From Bacteroidales bacterium (GTDB lineage: Bacteria > Bacteroidota > Bacteroidia > Bacteroidales > UBA932): a DNA stretch of 40,314 nucleotides. The position numbers were made by a program, and so were the translations under genes. The notes below the pieces were generated by a model. The model was given only the letters and a program-made list of their open reading frames with translations. It searched no databases and was not told the DNA's origin. The stretch is taken from positions 1 through 40,314 of the forward strand of contig JAFSJK010000039.1 of NCBI GenBank assembly GCA_017439305.1, written 5' to 3'. This document shows, piece after piece, positions 15,808 to 23,153 of this stretch (positions within the stretch are counted from its first letter, which is position 1; each line of letters opens with the position of its first letter).

Positions 15808-16944
15808 TCAGAAGCGTACGTTGATTTTTGCCTCCACCGACAGGTCGTAAAAGTCTCCGCGCGTATTCACTTTCGTGCGCAGCCGTCCCTGCTCTTCAGA
15901 CACTTCGGTTTCGACGCCGTGGAAGCCGAATCGGTCGTAACTGGCTGAGAGAGTGATGTTGACCCGGTTGATACTGTAGCAGAGCGCGCTCCGGGCCGTA
16001 CCGGTAAAGGCCGGTTTTCCCTGGTAGCGGACCTGGAGGATTCCATCGGCTGTCCGCTGCTCTGTCTGGATGTGGTTGTAGAAGGAGAGCATCGGGAGCG
16101 CCGTCGCATTGACTGTCAGGTTGCGCAGGCCGCCGGCCGTCTTCGGGTCGGTGGGATCGCGGTGGAACAGCACCCAGTTGAAGGAATAGCCGCCTCCGGC
16201 GGACACCTGTTGCGTCGTGTATCGCCGCAGGTCCTTGAGCCGGCTCCAAAGGGGGTCCCTATCGTCCAGGGAGAAGTCTCCCTGCAGGTATTTTGCCGTC
16301 ACCAGCCAGGATCCGGCGCTGCGGCGCTGGAGAATCCTCCCGTTGTAGGTGGCCCCAAACACGAATCTGCTGCGGTTGAAGGCATAAGTCGCGTCGAGGG
16401 TGAAGTTCCGCATTTCGCCGGGGTAGGCGGAGGCCAGGTCGACAGGCGGAAGGCCGTCGAAGGTCAGCGTTCCGACGGGATACTGGTTGATCTTGTAATA
16501 CTGGATCCGGGCCGTATAACAGGAGCCGGTCAAGCCGAAAGAAAAGTATCGGTCGTGATCCTCCTTTCTCTTGCCGACGCGGATGCCGTAACCGAGCCGC
16601 AGGGCGCCGTAGCCGGCGGCGATTCCCATTTTCCAGTAAGGACGGTTCTGGAGACCCGTTTCCATCGTTCCGGTCAGGACCTGCGGGACCGTCCCCATCA
16701 GGTCGGTCACGGTGATGTCGCTGTGCAGGTCTGCGCCCAGCCGGATGAACTGGTCCTCCTGGGCGGCGGTCCATTTGAGCGTAGGCTGGAACACGTATGT
16801 GGAGTCGAGCGTTTTGTTGCGGGCGGTCAGGCCGTTGAAAATGCTCCGGGCGGTCCGGACCACCCAGGACGGCTGCTTTTCCTGGGCGGCCGCCGTCAGG
16901 GCCCCCAGAAGCAGGACAGTTGCCAGCAGGATCCTCCTTTCCAT
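15808..16944 (-). CDS. DUF4421 family outer-membrane protein
   Basis: 378 residues from MERRILLATVLLLGALTAAAQ, a cleavable signal peptide. The upstream in-frame extension to 17085 lies within the divergent gene and is rejected. The body has the features of DUF4421 proteins of Bacteroidota: STYVFQPTLKW near the N-terminus, YGIRVGKRKEDHDRYFSFGL, and many alternating beta strands ending in Phe (SVEAKINVRF). It is predicted to be an outer-membrane beta-barrel of unknown function. It faces a membrane-anchored regulator gene across a 45-base region with overlapping promoters, so the two may be oppositely regulated. Confidence 0.87.
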   Translation of the reverse strand: MERRILLATVLLLGALTAAAQEKQPSWVVRTARSIFNGLTARNKTLDSTYVFQPTLKWTAAQEDQFIRLGADLHSDITVTDLMGTVPQVLTGTMETGLQNRPYWKMGIAAGYGALRLGYGIRVGKRKEDHDRYFSFGLTGSCYTARIQYYKINQYPVGTLTFDGLPPVDLASAYPGEMRNFTLDATYAFNRSRFVFGATYNGRILQRRSAGSWLVTAKYLQGDFSLDDRDPLWSRLKDLRRYTTQQVSAGGGYSFNWVLFHRDPTDPKTAGGLRNLTVNATALPMLSFYNHIQTEQRTADGILQVRYQGKPAFTGTARSALCYSINRVNITLSASYDRFGFHGVETEVSEEQGRLRTKVNTRGDFYDLSVEAKINVRF

Positions 16945-16952
16945 ATCCTCTG

Positions 16953-16979
16953 CAAAGATAACTTTTTTCATTATCTTTG
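16953..16979. promoter_or_regulatory. Overlapping divergent -7 elements
   Basis: CAAAGATAA (16953-16961) and TTATCTTTG (16971-16979) form a 9-bp inverted repeat separated by 9 bases. Each arm contains a TATCTTTG -7 box, one per strand, 8 and 10 bases from the respective ATGs (16944 minus, 16990 plus). The -33 region of each promoter would lie beside or under the other's -7 box, so RNA polymerase cannot occupy both at once. Confidence 0.7.
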
Positions 16980-16989
16980 TAAGGTGAAG

Positions 16990-17967
16990 ATGCGTTTTGC
17001 ATACTTGGTTTTGCTTCTTCTCGCCTTTTCCTGCGGACGGGGCGACCCGGCGCTGCATACGGCGGAACGGGTCGTGGAAGACCATCCGGACAGCGCCCTG
17101 TATATCCTGGACGGCATTTCAAGGGTCGACCTGAAGACGGACCGCGAGAAGGCAGAGTATGATTATCTGTCTGCGGAAGCCTTTTACAGGACTTATTTCT
17201 TCCTGGACGATCCCACCGAGGCGGCGCTGGAGCGGGCCTGTTTCTGGTTCGACGAGAATGGTCCCGCAATGGAACGGATGCGTGCCTGGGAGCTGATGGG
17301 TACGGTCCAGACGGCCGTGGGGCGATATGGAAGCGGGATGGTTTCCTTCCGGAAGGCCGGAGCCGTCGCGCGGGAAATCGAACGCTCTCGGAACCGGATC
17401 GGCATGCTGGCCCTGCTGATCCTGGCCGTCCTGTCCACCCTGGTCCTGTATTCCTGGGCCCGGAAGATCCAGACAGAGCGGCTGTTGGAAGAGAAGCAGG
17501 CGGAGAATGAGCGGTACATGTCCGCCGCGGAAGACCTTCAGTCCAAACTTGCGGCGATGAAAGCCGACCGGCCGAAAATCGGCGGACTGGATACCCTGGA
17601 CCGCCTGTGCGAACAGTATTATGTCTTTGAGGGAACTTCCAACCTGCAGCCTCGCATTCTCGGCGAGGTAAAGTCCATCGTGGAAGGGCTCCGGAGTGAT
17701 GCCAAGGTCCAGAAGAACCTGGAGCAGGCCCTTGACGAGCGCTCCGGCGGCGTGATGAAGCGCCTCCGCGCCGCCTTCCCCAAATGGAAGGACGAGGACT
17801 TCCTCCTGTACCTCTTCACCGCTTCCGGCTTCTCCGCCACTACCATCTCCACGCTGCTGGAGAAAGACAAACCCTACGTCTACAATCGCCTTTACCGTCT
17901 CAAGGAGCGCATCAAAGCCTCCTCATCGCCAGACAGCGGGGATTTCCTGGCGTGTCTGGAGAAGTAG
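16990..17967 (+). CDS. Membrane-anchored helix-turn-helix regulator with lipobox
   Basis: 325 residues from MRFAYLVLLLLAFSCGRGD, a lipobox-like signal (Cys15). About 120 residues of helical, TPR-like periplasmic sequence follow (HTAERVVEDHPDSALYILDGIS is typical). Then come one membrane span (MLALLILAVLSTLVLYSW, about 139-156), a coiled-coil (ERLLEEKQAENERYMSAAEDLQSKLAAMK), and a cytoplasmic end with a helix-turn-helix-like segment (FPKWKDEDFLLYLFTASGFSATTISTLLEKDKPYVYNRLYRLKERI). Similar TPR-membrane-HTH proteins are common in Bacteroidota and thought to be signalling regulators. This one has a short sensor part. It is the divergent partner of the DUF4421 gene. Confidence 0.82.
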   Translation: MRFAYLVLLLLAFSCGRGDPALHTAERVVEDHPDSALYILDGISRVDLKTDREKAEYDYLSAEAFYRTYFFLDDPTEAALERACFWFDENGPAMERMRAWELMGTVQTAVGRYGSGMVSFRKAGAVAREIERSRNRIGMLALLILAVLSTLVLYSWARKIQTERLLEEKQAENERYMSAAEDLQSKLAAMKADRPKIGGLDTLDRLCEQYYVFEGTSNLQPRILGEVKSIVEGLRSDAKVQKNLEQALDERSGGVMKRLRAAFPKWKDEDFLLYLFTASGFSATTISTLLEKDKPYVYNRLYRLKERIKASSSPDSGDFLACLEK

Positions 17968-18086
17968 CGCCAACTGCGAGGCGAAGGTCGGCCCGTGGGC
18001 AGATATTTCCAATCTCTCAATTTCTATTTTTCTGATTTCCAGCGTTTTATGATTCTGCGATGCGAGTTTGCAGGCCGGAGTTGTCA

Positions 18087-18117
18087 TTGATTTCGCGCTT
18101 TTCCGGGGGTAACTTTG
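18087..18117 (+). promoter_or_regulatory. Promoter of the first tonB gene
   Basis: TTG (18087-18089), 20-base spacer, TAACTTTG (18110-18117). The ATG is at 18148. The in-frame ATG at 18115 overlaps the -7 box and is rejected. The 180-base gap 17968-18147 shows nothing else I can support. Confidence 0.75.
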
Positions 18118-18147
18118 CACCAAGTCAAACCCTTAACACATTGCGCC

Positions 18148-18837
18148 ATGGAAATCAAGAAAACTGAAAAGGCCAGCCTCGAAAACAAGCGGCTGATCTT
18201 TGCCGAGCTGGGGCTCATCGCGGCCCTCCTCGTGGTCTTCGCGGGATTTGAAAGCTCCACCCGCGCGAAAGAAGTCGCTCTTCTGCAGGGAAATACCAAA
18301 ATCGAAGACCCGTACGACATCGTGGCTATCCCGCTGGATACGCCGCCTCCCGCACCGGAAGCGCCGGCCCTGCCGATGCTGTCGGACGAGCTGGAGATTG
18401 TCGACGACGACGTTACCGTGGACCTGGACTTCCAGAGCCTGGACGATACCGATATCCCGGTGGATATCCAGGCATACCGGAACCAGGAAGTCGTTGAGCA
18501 GGAAGTGGAGGAAGAGGTGCTGCCGTTCGTCGCCGTCGAACAGAAGCCCTCCTTCCAGGGCGGCGATGCCAATGATTTCTCCCGTTGGGTGAATGCCCGG
18601 CTTCAGTATCCGGAGATCGCCAAGGAGAACGGCGTGGACGGGACGGTCTACCTCCAGTTCACGATCGGCTCCGACGGCAGGATGCAGGACGTGAAGGTCC
18701 TCCGTTCGCCGGACGAGTCCCTCGCCCGCGAAGCGGTCCGGGTGGTGGCGAGTTCTCCGAAATGGGAACCGGGACGCCAGCGGGACCGGGCCGTAAAGGT
18801 CTCCTATACCTTCCCGGTCGTGTATCGGCTACGCTAG
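18148..18837 (+). CDS. TonB family energy transducer, paralogue 1
   Basis: 229 residues starting MEIKKTEKASLENKRLIF, the usual start of Bacteroidota TonB proteins, with one membrane span (AELGLIAALLVVFAGF, about 19-36). A Pro- and acid-rich periplasmic linker (TPPPAPEAPALP) leads to a C-terminal TonB domain (about 130-229: KPSFQGGDANDFSRWVN, YPEIAKENGVDGTVYLQF, ending YTFPVVYRLR). It passes proton-motive force to outer-membrane receptors such as SusC. No exbB/exbD genes are nearby. A close paralogue follows 196 bases downstream. Confidence 0.93.
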   Translation: MEIKKTEKASLENKRLIFAELGLIAALLVVFAGFESSTRAKEVALLQGNTKIEDPYDIVAIPLDTPPPAPEAPALPMLSDELEIVDDDVTVDLDFQSLDDTDIPVDIQAYRNQEVVEQEVEEEVLPFVAVEQKPSFQGGDANDFSRWVNARLQYPEIAKENGVDGTVYLQFTIGSDGRMQDVKVLRSPDESLAREAVRVVASSPKWEPGRQRDRAVKVSYTFPVVYRLR

Positions 18838-18868
18838 TGAACGACCGGATTTTGATGGTTAACGACAT

Positions 18869-18925
18869 GTAATCGGCGGGTTGCGAGAAATGTTAAAAAT
18901 GCGTTTTTCGTAACCTGCTGATTAT
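18869..18925 (+). ncRNA. Long RNA hairpin between the tonB paralogues
   Basis: Segment 18869-18890 pairs with 18904-18925 over 22 base pairs around a 13-base loop (18891-18903). Seventeen pairs are Watson-Crick. All five others are G on the left against T on the right, so they pair as G-U only in RNA made from the plus strand; the minus strand would have A-C mismatches. No T-run follows. It could be a processing or stabilising element of the first tonB mRNA, a weak terminator, or a small structured RNA. Confidence 0.65.
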
Positions 18926-18972
18926 CAATACTATTATTGCGCGCCCCTGCGAGAAAGAAAATAGAGGTATTC

Positions 18973-19003
18973 TTGCACCCTTGCGCGGGAATGCCGACCT
19001 TTG
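18973..19003 (+). promoter_or_regulatory. Candidate promoter of the second tonB gene
   Basis: TTG (18973-18975), 20-base spacer, GACCTTTG (18996-19003), one mismatch from TAnnTTTG. The ATG is at 19034, about 30 bases downstream. Confidence 0.5.
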
Positions 19004-19033
19004 CATCAGTGAAAAACCACAAAATCCAAAGAT

Positions 19034-19726
19034 ATGGAAATCAAGAAATCTGAAAAAGCCAGCTTGGAGAACAAGAAGCTTCTCTTCACGGAGATCGGTC
19101 TTGTCGCCGCCCTCGCCATTGTGTGGGGAGCGTTCGAGTATTCCTCCAAGGAAGCACAGGTGGCTACCCTCGAGGATACCACCCAGGTGCTCGTCGAAGA
19201 AGAAATGGTCGCTATCCAGAACGAGACCCCTCCGCCGCCGCCCGAGGCCCCGAACATCCCCGTCCTGTCCGACCAGATCGACATCGTGGACGATGACATC
19301 AAGCTCGACGACGACATGTTCATGAACCTCGAAGACGACAACACCGGCGTCGAGATCATGGACTACAAGGAAGCCGAGGTCGTGGAAGAGGAAGTCGAGG
19401 AGGAAGCCATTCCGTTCCAGCTCGTTGAACAGAAGCCGTCCTTCAATGGCGGCGATGCGAACGAGTTCTCGAAGTGGGTGAACTCCAAGCTTGTCTATCC
19501 GGAAATCGCGAAGGAAAACGGTGTGCAGGGTCGTGTCACCCTCCAGTTCACCGTGGAAGCCGACGGCCGCGTGACCAACGTGAAGGTCCTCCGTGGTGTG
19601 GACGAGTCCCTGGACAAGGAAGCTGTCCGCGTCGTTTCCAGCTCCCCGAAGTGGAAGCCCGGCAAGCAGCGTGACCGCGCCGTCAAGGTGACCTACACCT
19701 TCCCGGTGATCTTCCAGCTCCGCTAA
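19034..19726 (+). CDS. TonB family energy transducer, paralogue 2
   Basis: 230 residues with the same layout as the preceding gene: MEIKKSEKASLENKKLLF, one membrane span (IGLVAALAIVWGAFEY), an acidic and Pro-rich linker (ETPPPPPEAPNIPVLSDQIDIVDDD), and a C-terminal TonB domain (KPSFNGGDANEFSKWVN through YTFPVIFQLR). The C-terminal domains of the two proteins are nearly alike, while the linkers differ more, so this is a tandem duplication with drift. Followed after only 2 bases by the ThiL-like gene, with which it is surely co-transcribed. Confidence 0.93.
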   Translation: MEIKKSEKASLENKKLLFTEIGLVAALAIVWGAFEYSSKEAQVATLEDTTQVLVEEEMVAIQNETPPPPPEAPNIPVLSDQIDIVDDDIKLDDDMFMNLEDDNTGVEIMDYKEAEVVEEEVEEEAIPFQLVEQKPSFNGGDANEFSKWVNSKLVYPEIAKENGVQGRVTLQFTVEADGRVTNVKVLRGVDESLDKEAVRVVSSSPKWKPGKQRDRAVKVTYTFPVIFQLR

Positions 19727-19728
19727 CG

Positions 19729-20745
19729 ATGGCCGAACGCTTTTCGGATATCGGAAAAGTAGAGGCGATAGACCAGCTCTATCGCCTCTCTGCTTATCAT
19801 CCCGTCCCGGGTCTCACCTACAGCGCCGACAAGGGAGGCAAGGTCCATACCGCCGCACGGATGTACCTGGAAGGCATTGATTTCAACCTCGTGTACTTCC
19901 CGCTCAAGCACCTGGGATATAAGTGCGTCGTAGGCGTCGTGGGTGAGCTTTACGCCACCCTCGCGCATCCGAAGCTCCTGAACGTGATCCTGGGCATTTC
20001 GGCCAAACTGGACCTGGACCAGATCAAGGAACTGTGGACGGGAATCACGGTCGCGGCGAAGGAACACGGTTTCGAAGCGGTGAACCTGGACCTGCAGCCC
20101 TCGAACAACGGGCTGTACGTCAGCCTGGCCGCCACGGGGGAGACCTCCCTTCTGACCGACAAGCGGCGGATGGCGGCCAAGTCCAAGGACCTCCTGTGCC
20201 TGTCCGGCAACCTCGGCGCCGCCTATCTGGGCCTGCAGGTGCTGGAGCGTGGCCGGAAGGAGTTCGAAAAGACCGGTGACCAGCCTGACATGACCCCCTG
20301 GCGGATGCTGGTGGGCGATTATCTGCGTCCGGAACTGGACGCGGGCGTGGTCTCGAAGCTGGAGGATGCGGAAATCTATCCTTCCTACGGCTATTTCATC
20401 ACCAGGGGGTTATCCGATGCGCTCAAGCGCCTTACCCGCGACAGCGGCCTCGGCGCCAAGGTCTATGCCGACCGTATCCCCTTCGAAGGCAACTCCTTCC
20501 AGTTGGGCAAGGAGTTGGATATCGACCCTATCTCGGCGGCGATGAACGGCGGCGACGACATGCGCCTCCTCTTCACGGTTCCCATTCTCCAGATGGAAAA
20601 GTTCCGCCGGGACTTCCAGACCTTCGACATCATCGGCCACCTCGCCCAGCCCGAAGTCGGCGCTGTCCTCGTCACTCCGGAGGGCGTCGAGTTTCCGGTA
20701 AAGGCACAGGGCTGGAAAGAGGCCGATGATGCCTATCTCCCGTAG
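19729..20745 (+). CDS. ThiL/AIR-synthase-like protein lacking catalytic aspartates
   Basis: 338 residues. The fold follows thiamine-monophosphate kinase: LEGIDFNLVYFPLKHLGYK (48-65), SGNLGAAYLGLQVLERG (159-175), LRPELDAG (199-206), GGDDMRLLFTVP (274-285). The metal- and ATP-binding aspartate motifs of ThiL are replaced. GIGDDAA is replaced by GLTYSADKGG (28-37), STD by HTAA (40-43), NxSD by VVGE (70-73), GGDT by NLDLQPSNN (119-127), and DxSDGL by FITRGL (223-228). Only the late GGxD motif remains. It is therefore probably not an active ThiL; it may be a pseudo-kinase or have another ligand. It lies 2 bases after tonB and its end overlaps the convergent phosphatase gene by 13 bases. Confidence 0.83.
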   Translation: MAERFSDIGKVEAIDQLYRLSAYHPVPGLTYSADKGGKVHTAARMYLEGIDFNLVYFPLKHLGYKCVVGVVGELYATLAHPKLLNVILGISAKLDLDQIKELWTGITVAAKEHGFEAVNLDLQPSNNGLYVSLAATGETSLLTDKRRMAAKSKDLLCLSGNLGAAYLGLQVLERGRKEFEKTGDQPDMTPWRMLVGDYLRPELDAGVVSKLEDAEIYPSYGYFITRGLSDALKRLTRDSGLGAKVYADRIPFEGNSFQLGKELDIDPISAAMNGGDDMRLLFTVPILQMEKFRRDFQTFDIIGHLAQPEVGAVLVTPEGVEFPVKAQGWKEADDAYLP

Positions 20746-21980
20746 CGGGCTTTGAAAGCGTCCCAGGAGTAGTAGGGCCAGAGGTCCGTGGCCAGGGGGA
20801 GGTGCGCTTCTTCGCCGTTGAGCAGGACCTTGAACAGGATTTCCGGGTAGCGCCTGGAGCGGTAGAAGACCAGCTGGATGTTGGCGCCCATGGGGACGCG
20901 GTAGGTCTGGCACCAGGTGAAGATGTCGTCGGAGCGCTCGACGTCGTGTCCCATGCCGTCCACGTCCAGGATCATCATCAGGGGAAGGATCGTGTAGTCA
21001 TGTCCGAAGCGGAGGTCGGCACCCACGCGGCCCGCAGCGATGCGGTCGTCGGCCTTGGCGATGATGTCGTCCACGATGGGCTGATACCCCAGGTGGGTGG
21101 CCCAGGCCTCGGCATAGAACTGGAAATCATCGACTTTCCAGAGCGCCACCAGTTCGTCGGTGGTGAACAGGTCGCGGAAATCCAGCGACGTTTCCAGGCT
21201 GTTCATGCCCGCAGCGAAGAACCAGAGATAGGAGACCAGCCCCCACTGCTTGTCCGCGGGAACAGTCTTGTCCACGTCCTTGAACAGCCGTGCGAGGATG
21301 GCCTTGCTGTCCACGGTCCGCTGGATATACTGTGCCCAAGTCTCGTCAAACTTGACCGGCGTCTGCTCGAAGTTCTTGTCCCTGAAGGGGTTGCCGCTGT
21401 CCTGGGGAAGGATGGCCGGCAGGAACACCTTGCCGAAGTTCTCGAAGAGGTCGATTTTCGGGTTCATTCCCTTGAGCCCCTGGCAGAAGGCGGACATGGT
21501 CATCACGCAGCGGGTGGAGGTGGATGTCCACGCACGGACCTCCGCCCCGTCCGGGAAGATCTTCGGGAAATTCAGGTACATCCGCTCCGCTAGCTTCTCC
21601 TGCTGCTTCCAGCCCCGGTAAGACAAGTCTCCCACCCGGTAGCGGACCTCCGGATACAAGCTGTCGAAACGGCGCTTGTAGTCCGCGCCCAACTCCGTCA
21701 GGTTGTCGGATTCCGCAGCGGAAGACAGGGCTTCCCTGATTTTCTCGTACAGGTCGCTCTGCCAGGCATAGCGGGCGCCATGCCGGCCGTAGTGGCTGAT
21801 ATAGAAGGGTTTGTATCCCTTCGGGGCCTTGGTGAGTGTGGCCGGACCGGTCGGACAGAGATAGTCGGTGCCGGCCAGCAGTTCAGGGTGCGCCCGGAGG
21901 TGGGCGTCGATGTCGGGCTGCTGGGCCCGGGCCACCAGAACGGCCGCCGCGAAAAGGACGGAAAGGAGGATTCTTCTCAT
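20733..21980 (-). CDS. Secreted histidine phosphatase (acid phosphatase/MINPP-like)
   Basis: 415 residues from MRRILLSVLFAAAVLVARAQ, a signal peptide. The catalytic motif of the histidine phosphatase clan-2 is at residues 63-71 (HYGRHGARY, nucleophile His67), and the proton-donor pair HD is in FGHDYTILPL (His327-Asp328). This group contains acid phosphatases and phytases of the MINPP kind, active in the periplasm or at the surface. The start overlaps the stop of the upstream regulator gene as ATGA (21977-21980), so it is the last gene of the GH20-regulator-phosphatase operon. It may remove phosphate from the locus's glycan or simply scavenge it. The 3' end overlaps the convergent ThiL-like gene by 13 bases. 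Confidence 0.88.
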   Translation of the reverse strand: MRRILLSVLFAAAVLVARAQQPDIDAHLRAHPELLAGTDYLCPTGPATLTKAPKGYKPFYISHYGRHGARYAWQSDLYEKIREALSSAAESDNLTELGADYKRRFDSLYPEVRYRVGDLSYRGWKQQEKLAERMYLNFPKIFPDGAEVRAWTSTSTRCVMTMSAFCQGLKGMNPKIDLFENFGKVFLPAILPQDSGNPFRDKNFEQTPVKFDETWAQYIQRTVDSKAILARLFKDVDKTVPADKQWGLVSYLWFFAAGMNSLETSLDFRDLFTTDELVALWKVDDFQFYAEAWATHLGYQPIVDDIIAKADDRIAAGRVGADLRFGHDYTILPLMMILDVDGMGHDVERSDDIFTWCQTYRVPMGANIQLVFYRSRRYPEILFKVLLNGEEAHLPLATDLWPYYSWDAFKARYGR

Positions 21981-23146
21981 GTCGTATGCTGTTTTCGTTG
22001 TTTCTCTCTCCACTGGAGCGGCGTGCAGCCGTAGATCTGCTTGAACCGGCGGGCGATGCTCTTGGTGTCGTTCTCGCCCATGGAGAGGGCGATGCTCATC
22101 ACCTGCTCGTCGGTTTCCTGCAACTGCTCGGCGAAGTACTTGAGTTTCAGTTCGGTAATATATTCATATAGGGTCTTTCCGGTGACATCCTTGAAGCGCC
22201 GTTCCAGGAGACGGCGGGACAGGGCGGCCTCGGTCATCACGTCCCGGACCGAGATCTTCCTTTTCACGTTCCGGTGGATGAACAGGATGGCCTTCAGGAT
22301 CTGCTGGTCGTTCGTGGCGAAGGCTGCCGTGGACATCCGCCCCACGATCTTGACGGGCTGCAGGACGACGTCCTGGGCCGGAAGGGCCGGATCCGCGACC
22401 ATCCGTTCGATGAGGGCCGCCGTCTGCCGTCCTCCCTCTTCGATGTCCACCAGAATGCTGGACAGGGAGGCGCTTCCCAGGCTGCACAGGGTCTCGTCGT
22501 TGTCCACGCCCATCACGGACACTTCCGACGGAATCCGGATGCCCGCGGAGTGGCAGGCTTCGACAAGATTCGCCCCCTGGTTGTCGTCGCAGGCCATGAT
22601 GGCGATGGGCTTGGGGATCATCTCCAGCCATTCCCGCAGCCGGTTCCGCTGGTAGTACCAGACCATTTCGATCTCCTGCATCCGGTAAGTGTAGAAATTG
22701 TCCCCGTACCCGGCCGCCTCCACTTCCCGCCGGAATCCCTCGCAGCGTTCGTCCGACCAGCAGACATCGTTGAATCCGAAGAATCCGAAATTCCGGAAGC
22801 CCCTGTCCAGGAAGAACCGGGCCGCCATTTTCCCGGTGCCCAGATAGTCGCCCGTGACATTGGGAACGGAAGTGAAGCGCTGCTTGTAGTCCTGGGCCAG
22901 GACGAGGATCCCGTTTTCGCGGAACAGGTCCAGGTCGTCCGTCGGCTCGAACTGACCGATGACGGCGTCTATTTCCCATTCTTTCGCGACGCGGATGACC
23001 CCGGGAATGCCGATCTTCTCCTTATAGGAGGTGGGCATCCGGCGGACGATCCACTGTTCCTTGCGTCGGGAGTAGTCCACGATGCCCGCGAGGAACTTGT
23101 GCGAGAAGGATTCCGTGAAGTCGGAAATGATCAGGATTCGGATCAT
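21977..23146 (-). CDS. XylR-like transcriptional regulator (LacI-type sensor plus AraC HTH)
   Basis: 389 residues. Residues of about 1-270 form a periplasmic-binding-protein-like sugar sensor (ILIISDFTESFSHKFLAGIVDYSR, NGILVLAQDYKQRF, IMACDDNQGANLVEACHSAGIRIPSEVSVMGVDND). About 280-385 is an AraC-type double HTH (FIHRNVKRKISVRDVMTEAALSRRLLERRFKDVTG, SMGENDTKSIARRFKQIYGCTPLQWRE). This architecture, known from E. coli XylR, binds a sugar in the N-domain and activates operons. It starts 7 bases after the GH20 gene and overlaps the phosphatase gene. It is the obvious candidate regulator of the divergent utilization genes at 25440 onward. Confidence 0.93.
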   Translation of the reverse strand: MIRILIISDFTESFSHKFLAGIVDYSRRKEQWIVRRMPTSYKEKIGIPGVIRVAKEWEIDAVIGQFEPTDDLDLFRENGILVLAQDYKQRFTSVPNVTGDYLGTGKMAARFFLDRGFRNFGFFGFNDVCWSDERCEGFRREVEAAGYGDNFYTYRMQEIEMVWYYQRNRLREWLEMIPKPIAIMACDDNQGANLVEACHSAGIRIPSEVSVMGVDNDETLCSLGSASLSSILVDIEEGGRQTAALIERMVADPALPAQDVVLQPVKIVGRMSTAAFATNDQQILKAILFIHRNVKRKISVRDVMTEAALSRRLLERRFKDVTGKTLYEYITELKLKYFAEQLQETDEQVMSIALSMGENDTKSIARRFKQIYGCTPLQWREKQRKQHTT

Positions 23147-23153
23147 CTGGGGT

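Noticed and set aside
16945-17085. Extension of the DUF4421 frame into the divergent gene.
   Set aside because: It crosses the promoter and overlaps the regulator's coding start; the signal peptide begins at the ATG at 16944.
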